Of a stretch of DNA of 26,549 nucleotides, positions 6,737 to 13,769 are shown piece by piece. The stretch spans positions 1 to 26,549 of the forward strand of contig JAICEV010000006.1 of the NCBI GenBank assembly GCA_025923975.1, in the 5' to 3' direction. The notes below the pieces were generated by a model that worked only from the letters and a program-made list of their open reading frames with translations, was not told the DNA's origin and searched no databases. A program made the position numbers and the translations under genes. Within the stretch, counting starts at the first letter, position 1. Each line of letters starts with the position of its first letter. The DNA is from Propionibacteriaceae bacterium. GTDB lineage: Bacteria; Actinomycetota; Actinomycetes; Propionibacteriales; Propionibacteriaceae.

Positions 6737-7126
6737 CTATCGGGAGTCACTTAGCCGTTGAAGATCGGCTCGGCAGCGTTCTTCAAGATCATCCAGCTCG
6801 CGCAGCGCCTCATTCAGATCCCGTCGTTTTGCCAAGAGCGCCTCACGGCGCTTGCCGATATCGGCAATCAGGAAGGCCAGTTGGCCGCGCTCGCCGGGCG
6901 TTTCGTCATACATGTTGATCACGTGGGCGATCTCGTCAAGAGTGAACCCGAGCCGTTTGCCGCGCAGGATGAGCTGGAGCCGAACCCGATCGCGAGTGTG
7001 GAATATCCGAGTGGTGCCCTGCCGCTCCGGAGCAAGAAGCCCACGGTCCTCGTAAAACCGGATGGTACGCAGCGTGGTGTCGAACTCCTCGGCAAGTTCG
7101 CCAATACTCCAGGTTCGATCACTCAT
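6737..7126 (-). CDS. MerR-family transcriptional regulator (LiuR-like)
   Basis: The 129-aa product begins with a MerR winged helix (WSIGELAEEFDTTLRTIRFYEDRGLL), then RIFHTRDRVRLQLILRGKRLGFTLDEI. It ends with a long dimerisation helix (about residues 80-125). It lacks the cysteine pattern of metal-sensing MerR proteins; its only Cys is near the end. The LGFTLDEIAHVINMYD region and the position next to an acyl-CoA dehydrogenase and a carboxylase beta gene fit LiuR, the MerR-type regulator of branched-chain amino acid degradation. An AAGGAGTG ribosome site precedes the ATG. A palindromic site lies in the divergent spacer, within a MerR-type 19-bp promoter spacer, suggesting control of both this gene and the dehydrogenase operon. 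Confidence 0.88.
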   Translation of the reverse strand: MSDRTWSIGELAEEFDTTLRTIRFYEDRGLLAPERQGTTRIFHTRDRVRLQLILRGKRLGFTLDEIAHVINMYDETPGERGQLAFLIADIGKRREALLAKRRDLNEALRELDDLEERCRADLQRLSDSR

Positions 7127-7146
7127 CCGGCACTCCTTCCGCCGAG

Positions 7147-7177
7147 AGTCTAGACCTTACGTTTACGTAAACGTCAA
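7147..7177 (-). promoter_or_regulatory. merR promoter with 19-bp spacer
   Basis: On the minus strand TTGACG (7177-7172) and TAGACT (7152-7147) are separated by 19 bp. That long spacer is characteristic of MerR-regulated promoters. The palindrome falls within the spacer and -35 region. The predicted start site gives a leader of about 14 nt that contains the ribosome site. Confidence 0.55.
7159..7174. promoter_or_regulatory. Perfect 16-bp palindrome, likely operator of the MerR/LiuR-like regulator
   Basis: ACGTTTACGTAAACGT is its own reverse complement and lies midway between the divergent merR and acyl-CoA dehydrogenase genes. It resembles the LiuR-type recognition sequence built on ACGTAAACGT as I recall it. 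It lies between promoter hexamers on both strands, which is where MerR-family proteins bind. Confidence 0.75.
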
Positions 7178-7179
7178 GC

Positions 7180-7185
7180 TATGCT
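7180..7185 (+). promoter_or_regulatory. -10 box of the acyl-CoA dehydrogenase operon
   Basis: TATGCT fits TANNNT and overlaps the first in-frame ATG (7181), so the true start must lie downstream. Transcription from about 7192 would leave a leader of about 25 nt with GAGGGAAAG in front of the ATG at 7217. The palindromic operator sits directly upstream. Confidence 0.5.
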
Positions 7186-7216
7186 GACAAGGGTCTGTGA
7201 CGAGGGAAAGAGCCTG

Positions 7217-8386
7217 ATGACCGGTAGATTCTCGCTCGGCGAAGAGCACAACGACTTCCGGGCCGCCGTTGCTGACTTCGCTGCGCGCGATCTGGCACCC
7301 CATGTGGAGCGCTGGAACGCCGCCCACCAGGCACCACTCGAAGCGATCAAGCTCATGAGCGATCTCGGACTCTTCGGGCTCGGCGGACCCGAGGAGTATG
7401 GCGGCGCCGGAGACTTCACCAGCCTATGCATCGCGATCGAGGAGATCGGAAAGGTCGACCAGTCCCTCGGAATCACCCTGGAGGCTGCTGTGGGTCTGGG
7501 CATCAACCCGATTGCTCACTTCGGCACGGCAGAGCAGAAGGCGCGTTGGCTGCCTGATCTGCTTGCCGGCCGGGCCCTCGCGGCTTTTGGACTTACCGAA
7601 CCGGAAGCTGGCTCGGACGCCGGTGCTACCCGGACGCGCGCCAAGCTTCTTGATCATGAATGGCTGATCAACGGCAGCAAGCAGTTCATCACCAATTCCG
7701 GCACTGATATCACTTCGATCTGCATCATCACGGCCCGTACCGGCAGTCGCGACGATGGCAAGCCGGAGATCTCGGCGATTGTCGTGCCCACTGGCACGCC
7801 TGGCTTCGTGGTCGGGCCGAGCTATGCCAAGCTCGGCTGGCACGCTTCCGACACCCATCCGCTGACCTTCACCGACGTCCGAGTTCCCGAAGATCATCTC
7901 CTTGGTGAGCGTGGGCAGGGGTATCAGGAGTTCCTCTCGATCTTGGATGGTGGGCGAGTCGGGATTGCAGCCCTGGCATTGGGATGCATTCGCGCCTGCC
8001 TCGAACTGTCGACCCAGTATGCGACGCAGCGCACCACGTTCGGAGTGCCGATCGGCCGCAAACAAGGCATCGCATTCCAAATTGCTGATCTTGACGTAAT
8101 GGCCGCGGCCGCTCATCAGCTGGTGTACGCCGCCGCGGCCATGCGTGATCATGGCGCAAGTGCCCGAGAGTTCCATCGAGCGGCGGCGATCGCAAAGCTC
8201 TATGCCACAGAGTCCGCGGTCACTGCCACGCGGATCGCGACACAGGTGTTCGGCGGCTATGGATTCATGGAGGAGTATCCGGTGGTGCGGTTCTATCGCG
8301 ACGCGAAGGTTCTCGAGATCGGTGAGGGCACCTCCGAGATACAGAGACTGCTGATTGCCCGCCGGCTCGGGCTCCCTGTGGAGTAG
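7217..8386 (+). CDS. Acyl-CoA dehydrogenase
   Basis: The 389-aa product matches the FAD-dependent acyl-CoA dehydrogenase family over its full length. It has the FGLTEPEAGSDAGATRTRA flavin/substrate loop, KQFITNSGT, and LGCIRACLELSTQYATQRTTFGVPI. The C-terminal QVFGGYGFMEEYPVVRFYRDAKVLEIGEGTSEIQR carries the likely catalytic base Glu370. It oxidises an acyl-CoA thioester to its 2,3-enoyl form. The neighbouring MerR regulator and carboxylase beta subunit suggest a branched-chain or isoprenoid-type acyl-CoA (compare isovaleryl-CoA dehydrogenase with methylcrotonyl-CoA carboxylase). The specific substrate is inference. The start at 7217 has a good ribosome site; 7181 lies inside the -10 box. It is followed 6 bp later by the carboxylase gene. 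Confidence 0.93.
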   Translation: MTGRFSLGEEHNDFRAAVADFAARDLAPHVERWNAAHQAPLEAIKLMSDLGLFGLGGPEEYGGAGDFTSLCIAIEEIGKVDQSLGITLEAAVGLGINPIAHFGTAEQKARWLPDLLAGRALAAFGLTEPEAGSDAGATRTRAKLLDHEWLINGSKQFITNSGTDITSICIITARTGSRDDGKPEISAIVVPTGTPGFVVGPSYAKLGWHASDTHPLTFTDVRVPEDHLLGERGQGYQEFLSILDGGRVGIAALALGCIRACLELSTQYATQRTTFGVPIGRKQGIAFQIADLDVMAAAAHQLVYAAAAMRDHGASAREFHRAAAIAKLYATESAVTATRIATQVFGGYGFMEEYPVVRFYRDAKVLEIGEGTSEIQRLLIARRLGLPVE

Positions 8387-8392
8387 TCGATC

Positions 8393-9907
8393 ATGGACCA
8401 GATCCGTGCCGCGCGGGACCGCACGTTGGCTCCGACGGAGCGGGCAGCCGCCAAGTTGGCAGGTGTGAACAAGCTCTTCGTACGTGAACGGATCGATTTG
8501 CTGTTGGACGACTGCACCTTCGTTGAGGATGGCCAGCTCGCCAACGCCTTGGCCGGCGACCTGCCGGCAGATGGCGTGGTCACCGGACGCGGCCTGGTGG
8601 AGGGACGACCAGCCCTCGTGGTGGCCAATGATCCCAGTGTCAAGGCTGGTTCGTGGGGCGCCCGTACGGTGGAGAAGATCATCCGGATGACTGAAGTGGC
8701 GCTGCGTGACGAGTTGCCGATCTTCTGGTTCATCGATTCGGCAGGGGCACGGATCACCGACCAGATCGATCTGTTTCCGGGCCGCAGGGGCGCGGGTCGC
8801 ATCTTCCACAACCAGGTAGCGCTGTCCGGCAAGGTACCCCAGATCTGCTGCCTCTTCGGCCCCAGCGCGGCCGGCGGGGCGTACATTCCGTCATTCTGCG
8901 ACGTCGTGATCATGGTCGAGGCGAATGCCTCGATGTACCTCGGATCGCCCCGGATGGCTGAGATGGTGGTGGGGGAGCGGGTCACGCTCGAGGAGATGGG
9001 CGGCGCCCGGATGCACGCGACAATCTCAGGATGTGGGGACCAGTTGGCCGCGGACGATTCTGATGCGATCGAGCAGGCCAAACACTACTTCTCATATCTG
9101 CCACTGAACTGGCGAAGTCCGCTGCCGTCGTACGAGGCACTGGATCCGCGGCGGGACTTCGATGATGATCTAGTACCGAGGCAAGAGACAGCAGGCTACG
9201 ACATCCACACGGTCATCGAAGCGATCGTGGACGAGGATTCCTTCTTCGAGGTCAAGCCGCTCTTTGCCCCTGAACTGGTGACAGGCTTTGCACTCCTGGA
9301 CGGCCAGGTGATCGGCATCGTCGCGAATCAGCCAGCCGTCAAGGGCGGGGTGTTGTTCGTTGATTCGGCTGACAAGGGTGCCCGCTTTATCTGGCAATGT
9401 GACGCCTTCAGCATTCCACTGCTCTACCTGGCTGACGTGCCAGGATTCATGATTGGCAGTGCTGTGGAGCGACAGGGCATCATCCGGCACGGCGCGAAGA
9501 TGATCACCGCAGTCGCCGAGGCCACTGTGCCGACAATCTCATTGATCATTCGCAAGGCGTATGGGGCCGGCCTTTACGCGATGGGTGGCCCTGGCTTCGG
9601 CCCCGACGCCTGCCTGGCGCTGCCAACCGCCAAGATCGCGGTGATGGGCCCTGAGGCCGCGATCAACGCGGTCTACGCCAACAAGATCGCTGAAATCACT
9701 GACGAGGCTGAGCGGACCGCCTATGTGGAACGGTTGCGGCAGGAGTACGAAATCGACATCGACATCCTGCGGCTGGCCAGTGAGCTGGTCATTGATGGGA
9801 TTGTCGAGCCGGGCGACGTACGCCGGGAGTTGATCGCGCGCTTCGCCGCTGCAGCCACCAAGGACCGGTACTTCTCGAGCCGGCGGCACGGCGTACCGCC
9901 GGTCTAG
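8393..9907 (+). CDS. Acyl-CoA carboxylase beta subunit (carboxyltransferase), AccD2/MCC-beta-like
   Basis: The 504-aa product has both halves of the carboxyltransferase fold. The N-terminal half has IDSAGARITDQ, GRIFHNQ, GPSAAGGAYIPSFCD and GGARMH. The C-terminal half has LYLADVPGFMIGSAVERQGIIRHGAKMI and KAYGAGLYAMGGPGFGPDACLALPTAKIAVMGPEAA. It transfers the carboxyl group from biotin to an acyl-CoA. Its motifs resemble the methylcrotonyl-CoA carboxylase side of the family (AccD1/AccD2) more than propionyl-CoA carboxylase. It begins 6 bp after the dehydrogenase gene, in the same operon. No biotin-carrying alpha subunit is in this operon; the divergent AccA3-type gene 2.8 kb away is the nearest candidate partner. 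Confidence 0.92.
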   Translation: MDQIRAARDRTLAPTERAAAKLAGVNKLFVRERIDLLLDDCTFVEDGQLANALAGDLPADGVVTGRGLVEGRPALVVANDPSVKAGSWGARTVEKIIRMTEVALRDELPIFWFIDSAGARITDQIDLFPGRRGAGRIFHNQVALSGKVPQICCLFGPSAAGGAYIPSFCDVVIMVEANASMYLGSPRMAEMVVGERVTLEEMGGARMHATISGCGDQLAADDSDAIEQAKHYFSYLPLNWRSPLPSYEALDPRRDFDDDLVPRQETAGYDIHTVIEAIVDEDSFFEVKPLFAPELVTGFALLDGQVIGIVANQPAVKGGVLFVDSADKGARFIWQCDAFSIPLLYLADVPGFMIGSAVERQGIIRHGAKMITAVAEATVPTISLIIRKAYGAGLYAMGGPGFGPDACLALPTAKIAVMGPEAAINAVYANKIAEITDEAERTAYVERLRQEYEIDIDILRLASELVIDGIVEPGDVRRELIARFAAAATKDRYFSSRRHGVPPV

Positions 9908-10036
9908 TTCCGGCACGCAGGTCTAGGCCGAGGAAGCGACCAAGAAACCCGCAGTGGTCGGATATTCGGCTGCGGCGAGCGCGTTCAATACGCAAAAAGC
10001 CGTCACCGGTCGGAAATTCGACTCCTGGAAGCGGAG

Positions 10037-10789
10037 CTAGATAGGCAGCTTCCGGAAGAGTGGGCGTGGCACGTGCCGAAGGCCCGACATCACCACCCGC
10101 AGCGGTCCCGGGACCCAGACGAGCTCCCGTTTGTCCTTGATCCCGTCGACAACCGCGTCGGCAACCTGCTCTGGCGTCACCGCGAGGGGCACCTCGTCGA
10201 GGCCGAACGTCATCTTGGACTTGACGAAACCTGGCCGGACGACGAGCACGCGTACGCCGAAGTCGCGCAATGCCTCACCCAGACCGAGGAAGAAACCGTC
10301 GAACCCTGCCTTGGTCGAACCATAAACAAAGTTGGAACGCCGTACTCGCTCGCCTGCCACGCTGGACAGCGCCACGATCCAGCCGTGCGCCTGGGCCTGC
10401 ATACGCTTGCCGAGCAGTACGCCAAGGTGCACGGGTGCCGTGTAGTTGACCTCAGCCAGCTCCAGGGCCATGTCGGGGTCATGCCACGCCTGCTCGGGAT
10501 CGCCGAGCAGACCGAAGGCGATCACGGCGATATCGATATCCCCGCCGCCGAAGGCCTGCTCGACTGTCGCCGCGTGCGATTCATGATCACGAGCATCAAG
10601 ATCAACTTCGGCGACCTCACAACCGAGGCCGCTAAGCTCGCTCGCCGCGGCGGTACGCCGATCACTCGGGCGAGCGGCAAGCACCACCCGCAATCCGGCA
10701 CGAGCATATTTGCGCGCGATCGCCAAGGCGATGTCAGAGGTGCCGCCCAACAGCAGCAGCGACTGTGGTTCACCAACCGCGTTGATCAT
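10037..10789 (-). CDS. dprE2: Decaprenylphospho-2-keto-ribose reductase DprE2
   Basis: This 250-aa short-chain dehydrogenase opens with AVGEPQSLLLLGGTSDIALAIA, which closely matches M. tuberculosis DprE2 (Rv3791). The catalytic Ser (LSSVAG, 142-143), Tyr156 and Lys160 (YGSTK) are present. The usual NAG motif is replaced by AFGLLGD, as in that subfamily. The protein reduces the 2-keto intermediate made by DprE1, giving decaprenyl-phospho-arabinose, the arabinosyl donor for cell-wall arabinan. Its start overlaps the dprE1 stop by 4 bp, so the two are translationally coupled. Its end converges with the AccD2-like gene across a 129-bp gap in which no clear terminator is seen. Confidence 0.93.
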   Translation of the reverse strand: MINAVGEPQSLLLLGGTSDIALAIARKYARAGLRVVLAARPSDRRTAAASELSGLGCEVAEVDLDARDHESHAATVEQAFGGGDIDIAVIAFGLLGDPEQAWHDPDMALELAEVNYTAPVHLGVLLGKRMQAQAHGWIVALSSVAGERVRRSNFVYGSTKAGFDGFFLGLGEALRDFGVRVLVVRPGFVKSKMTFGLDEVPLAVTPEQVADAVVDGIKDKRELVWVPGPLRVVMSGLRHVPRPLFRKLPI

Positions 10790-12177
10790 GCCGCGCCGCC
10801 AGTTGCGGGAGTATTCAGCTGCAGTCGCCGAGCAAGATCGGAATTGAATATTCCAGTGGGATCGACCTCACGGCGTACCTCCAGAAATTCGTCCAGCCGC
10901 GGATACATCTTGCGGAACGTCGCCGCGCTGAGTCGTGAATCCTTTGCCAAGTAGACCCGACCGCCTGCCCCGACGACTTCGGTATCAAGGGCATCACAGA
11001 ACTTGTCCAGCCCTTGCTCGATGGGCAGATCGACGGTCAAAGTCCAGCCGGGAATCGGGAAGGACAGCGGCGATGGGTTGCTGGGCCCGAAGCGCTTCAG
11101 TACGTTGAGGCAGGACAAGTGGCCGGAGTTGACGATCATCTCCAGGCAGCGCCGGAAAGCCTCGTCCTCCTCGAATGGCACGACGAACTGGTATTGCAGA
11201 AACCCATTGGGCCCATAGACCCGATTCCACTCGGCCACCATGTCCAGCGGGTGGAAGAACTGGGTGATGTTCTGCAGTTCACCGGCGCGATGCTTGGGCG
11301 CCTTGAAATACCAGGCTGTGCTAAAGGCCTTCGCGGTCGCCTTATTGATCATCCGATTCGGGAAGATCTCCGGCAGCGTTCCTAGGGATGGTGCCACAAA
11401 CTTCAGGGGGTCGCGCTTCAGTTTCACGGGCAGATCTGGGACGGCAGCCTTGTTCCCACGGGTAAGCACGGCGCGTCCCATATGGCGCCCCTTGGTCACG
11501 GCATCGAACCAGGCGACCGAGTACGTGTAGTTCTCATCACCCTGCGACATCCGCTCCATGAGATCGTCGATGTCCGCGGTCCGGTCGGTGTCGACCAAGA
11601 AGTAGGCGGTCTCGGTCCGCTGCAATGCCATGGTGGCCTCCAGGATCGCGCCGGTGAGACCCATCCCGCCGATGGTTGCCCAAAAGAGTGTCTTGGTGTC
11701 GCCGTCCGGGGTTATCGTCCGCACCTCTCCGTCTGCCATCAGTAGGTCCAGCGCGCGCACGTGGTTCCCGAAGCTGCCTTCGATGTGATGGTTCTTGCCG
11801 TGCACATCTGCAGCGATCGCGCCGCCGACGGTCACCTGCCTGGTGCCCGGCAGCACCGGCACCCAGAGCCCGAAGGGCAACAAAGAGCGCATCAGGTGAT
11901 CGAGACTGACTCCGGCCTGAACTGTCACGGTGGCCGGCTCGCTGGATGCGTCCAGCGACAGGATGCGGTTCATCTTGGTGAGATCCAGCGCCGTTCCGCC
12001 GGCGTTCTGAGCAGCGTCCCCGTAGCTGCGACCAAGGCCGCGTGGCACCACACCGCGGTGGTCGGACTTGCGTAGTGCGCTGATGGCATCGGCCACCGAG
12101 TCGATCTGCGTGAGGTGCGACATGGTTCCAGAGGCTCGACCCCAGCCGTGAAGTTCCACGAGCGGCTGCGGAATCAT
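10786..12177 (-). CDS. dprE1: Decaprenylphospho-ribose 2'-oxidase DprE1 (FAD-linked)
   Basis: The product has the VAO-type FAD domain (PRGLGRSYGDAAQNAGG, PVLPGTRQVTVGGAIAADVHGKNHH) with the His that anchors FAD in M. tuberculosis DprE1. The catalytic Lys is in YLAKDSR (Lys412). It oxidises decaprenyl-phospho-ribose at C2' in the periplasmic arabinan donor pathway. The Cys attacked by benzothiazinone inhibitors (Cys387) is replaced by Thr381 (GWTLTVDLPI), Asn385 by Thr379 and Tyr314 by Phe308. I chose the ATG at 12177 (463 aa; the tuberculosis protein has 461) because GAGGAG lies 6 nt upstream. The ATG at 12231 would add 18 residues and has a weaker ribosome site. Confidence 0.95.
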   Translation of the reverse strand: MIPQPLVELHGWGRASGTMSHLTQIDSVADAISALRKSDHRGVVPRGLGRSYGDAAQNAGGTALDLTKMNRILSLDASSEPATVTVQAGVSLDHLMRSLLPFGLWVPVLPGTRQVTVGGAIAADVHGKNHHIEGSFGNHVRALDLLMADGEVRTITPDGDTKTLFWATIGGMGLTGAILEATMALQRTETAYFLVDTDRTADIDDLMERMSQGDENYTYSVAWFDAVTKGRHMGRAVLTRGNKAAVPDLPVKLKRDPLKFVAPSLGTLPEIFPNRMINKATAKAFSTAWYFKAPKHRAGELQNITQFFHPLDMVAEWNRVYGPNGFLQYQFVVPFEEDEAFRRCLEMIVNSGHLSCLNVLKRFGPSNPSPLSFPIPGWTLTVDLPIEQGLDKFCDALDTEVVGAGGRVYLAKDSRLSAATFRKMYPRLDEFLEVRREVDPTGIFNSDLARRLQLNTPATGGAA

Positions 12178-12249
12178 GGGTTGCTCCTCAGGTAGGGAGG
12201 GCTTGATCGCCGGTACGGCTTCGTTACTCATTCCCGACCCGCTCTCTTG

Positions 12250-13149
12250 TTAGAAGAAGACCGCCACAGAGATCACCGCGAGCCACACCACACCGAGTCC
12301 CTGCAGCACACGATCATGCAGTACGACATCCTCCGGCTCGCCCGCAGTGCCGGCATCGACCTCCAGCGCGTACTGCAGCAGCCCCAAGGTAAAGGGTGCG
12401 ATCGAGATCGCGGTCCAGGGGACACCAAGCGTCCCGTCGCCGCGGTTCTCAAAGGCCCAGAGGCTGTAGGAAATGAGCACCATGACCGCTGCCATCATCC
12501 AGGCGAAGCGCAGATATGACTCGGAGTATCGCGTCAGCGATCGCCGAGTGCCGGCATCGCTACCGAGCGCCTTCATTTCCGAATACCGCTTGCCCGAAAC
12601 CATGAAGAATGAACCAAAGGCGGCGACCAGCAAGAACCACTGACTGAGGGGAATGCCGGTCGCGACCCCCCCTGCGATCGCGCGTAACAAGAAGGCGCTG
12701 GCTACTACTGCCAGATCGACAACCGGGAGGTGCTTGAGGTAGGCCGAATAGAGCAGTTGAAGAGCTACGTAGACCACGATGGTGATCCCCAAAGGCAGCG
12801 ACACCACGAAGCCAAGAGCCAGCCCGCCCGAACCGAGCACGGCTGCCCAAATCAATGCGGTGGAGGGCTTCAATTCGCCGGCGGCTATCGGCCGGAAGCG
12901 CTTTGTGGGATGCTGCCGATCCTCTTCGACGTCGCGCACATCGTTGAAGAGGTAGACGGCGGCGCTCACCAAGCAGAATGCGACAAAGGCCAGTGCCGCG
13001 CCCTGGATAACGAGTGGTTCGAAGAGCCGGCCGGCGGCCAGCGGCGCGGTGAAGACAAGGAGATTCTTGACCCATTGGCGGGGTCGCATAGCGCGGACAG
13101 TGGCGGGCACCCGGCTGTGACGGACAGCAACCTCGGTGGACTCAGACAT
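12250..13149 (-). CDS. ubiA: Decaprenyl-phosphate phosphoribosyltransferase (UbiA family, Rv3806c-like)
   Basis: The 299-aa membrane protein has MRPRQWVKNLLVFTAPLAA at its N terminus and the prenyl-diphosphate/Mg motif NDVRDVEED (69-77) followed by HPTKRFRPIAAGEL. About eight further hydrophobic segments follow, and AGEPEDVVLHDRVLQ lies near the C terminus. These match Rv3806c, which moves 5-phosphoribose from PRPP to decaprenyl phosphate, the first committed step before DprE1 and DprE2. The three genes lie in pathway order on one strand, so this is the head of a decaprenyl-phospho-arabinose operon. A GATAAT/TAATCT -10 region lies about 10 nt before the ATG. Confidence 0.95.
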   Translation of the reverse strand: MSESTEVAVRHSRVPATVRAMRPRQWVKNLLVFTAPLAAGRLFEPLVIQGAALAFVAFCLVSAAVYLFNDVRDVEEDRQHPTKRFRPIAAGELKPSTALIWAAVLGSGGLALGFVVSLPLGITIVVYVALQLLYSAYLKHLPVVDLAVVASAFLLRAIAGGVATGIPLSQWFLLVAAFGSFFMVSGKRYSEMKALGSDAGTRRSLTRYSESYLRFAWMMAAVMVLISYSLWAFENRGDGTLGVPWTAISIAPFTLGLLQYALEVDAGTAGEPEDVVLHDRVLQGLGVVWLAVISVAVFF

Positions 13150-13158
13150 CAGGACGCT

Positions 13159-13166
13159 AGATTATC
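13159..13166 (-). promoter_or_regulatory. Candidate -10 region of the ubiA-dprE1-dprE2 operon
   Basis: On the minus strand the overlapping hexamers GATAAT (13166-13161) and TAATCT (13164-13159) lie 9-11 nt before the ubiA ATG. This would give a very short or absent leader. No good -35 is visible in the 84-bp divergent gap. Confidence 0.4.
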
Positions 13167-13233
13167 CATCCCCGTCCGCACTCTGAGTGCACGCTGCTCG
13201 AGCCGCGGTCGCCGCGACTCGGAGGACACTACC

Positions 13234-13683
13234 TTGGAGCCCGTGCGGATCAAGGGCGGCCAGGTGCTCGTGGCGGCGGTGACGCTTCTTGGTTGCCTGC
13301 TTGCCGGATGCAGCGCCGGCTACCCGAGTGACGTCAGCTCCGCAGCGCCGACTGCCGCAGCAGCGCCGACACCGTCAATCCCGCCGGACGGCATCACCCT
13401 GGCCGCACTGGGTTACCTCAATGGACCGATCCAGATGTTCTCGCTGCCGCGTGCCGCAGTGATCACAGCGAAGGTGGACCAGCCGAACAACGTCGCCGCT
13501 GTCGTCTCGGCTCCGTCGCCCGCGGAGATGAGGTCGTACTTCGTCCGCGCGTTGCCGGCAGCCGGTTTCGAGATCACCGCGGATCGTCCGGAGGCGAACA
13601 CCCTGATATTCGTCGGTCACGGCTGGAGCGGGAGCTTCATTGGCAATGACCGCGCATCCGCGGTCTTGTTGCGGCCGCGCTGA
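13234..13683 (+). CDS. Putative lipoprotein, function unknown
   Basis: The 149-aa product starts with a short basic region and a hydrophobic segment ending in the lipobox LLAGC, so Cys26 would be lipid-modified and the mature protein anchored on the outer face of the membrane. A Ser/Ala/Pro/Thr-rich spacer follows (about 27-55). Then comes a compact domain of about 95 residues with no motif I recognise. The open frame extends to 12730, but that part runs antisense to ubiA. The TTG at 13234 is chosen because GGAGGA lies 7 nt upstream and it gives a proper signal peptide. It is divergent from ubiA and followed by the metal transporter gene 86 bp later. Confidence 0.7.
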   Translation: MEPVRIKGGQVLVAAVTLLGCLLAGCSAGYPSDVSSAAPTAAAAPTPSIPPDGITLAALGYLNGPIQMFSLPRAAVITAKVDQPNNVAAVVSAPSPAEMRSYFVRALPAAGFEITADRPEANTLIFVGHGWSGSFIGNDRASAVLLRPR

Positions 13684-13769
13684 GGTGGCTGATGTGAGAG
13701 ACCAAGCGTCCGGCGGTAGCCTCCTCAGGGCAGGTCGGTTACTAGTGGCTAACACGACACCAAGTCAGG

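Noticed and set aside
7181..7216. Upstream ATG as start of the acyl-CoA dehydrogenase
   Set aside because: It overlaps the TATGCT -10 box and has no ribosome site, while the ATG at 7217 has GAGGGAAAG 6 nt upstream.
7424..8809. 461-aa open frame antisense to the acyl-CoA dehydrogenase and AccD2-like genes
   Set aside because: It is a long antisense frame produced by high-G+C codon bias; both sense genes are unmistakable.
9908..10036. Possible terminator between the convergent AccD2-like and dprE2 genes
   Set aside because: CGACCA and TGGTCG form only a 6-bp stem with a wide loop and no T-run; support is too weak.
13684..13769. DtxR/MntR operator upstream of mntH
   Set aside because: GGCTAAC resembles one half of such a site, but there is no matching second half at the right spacing.
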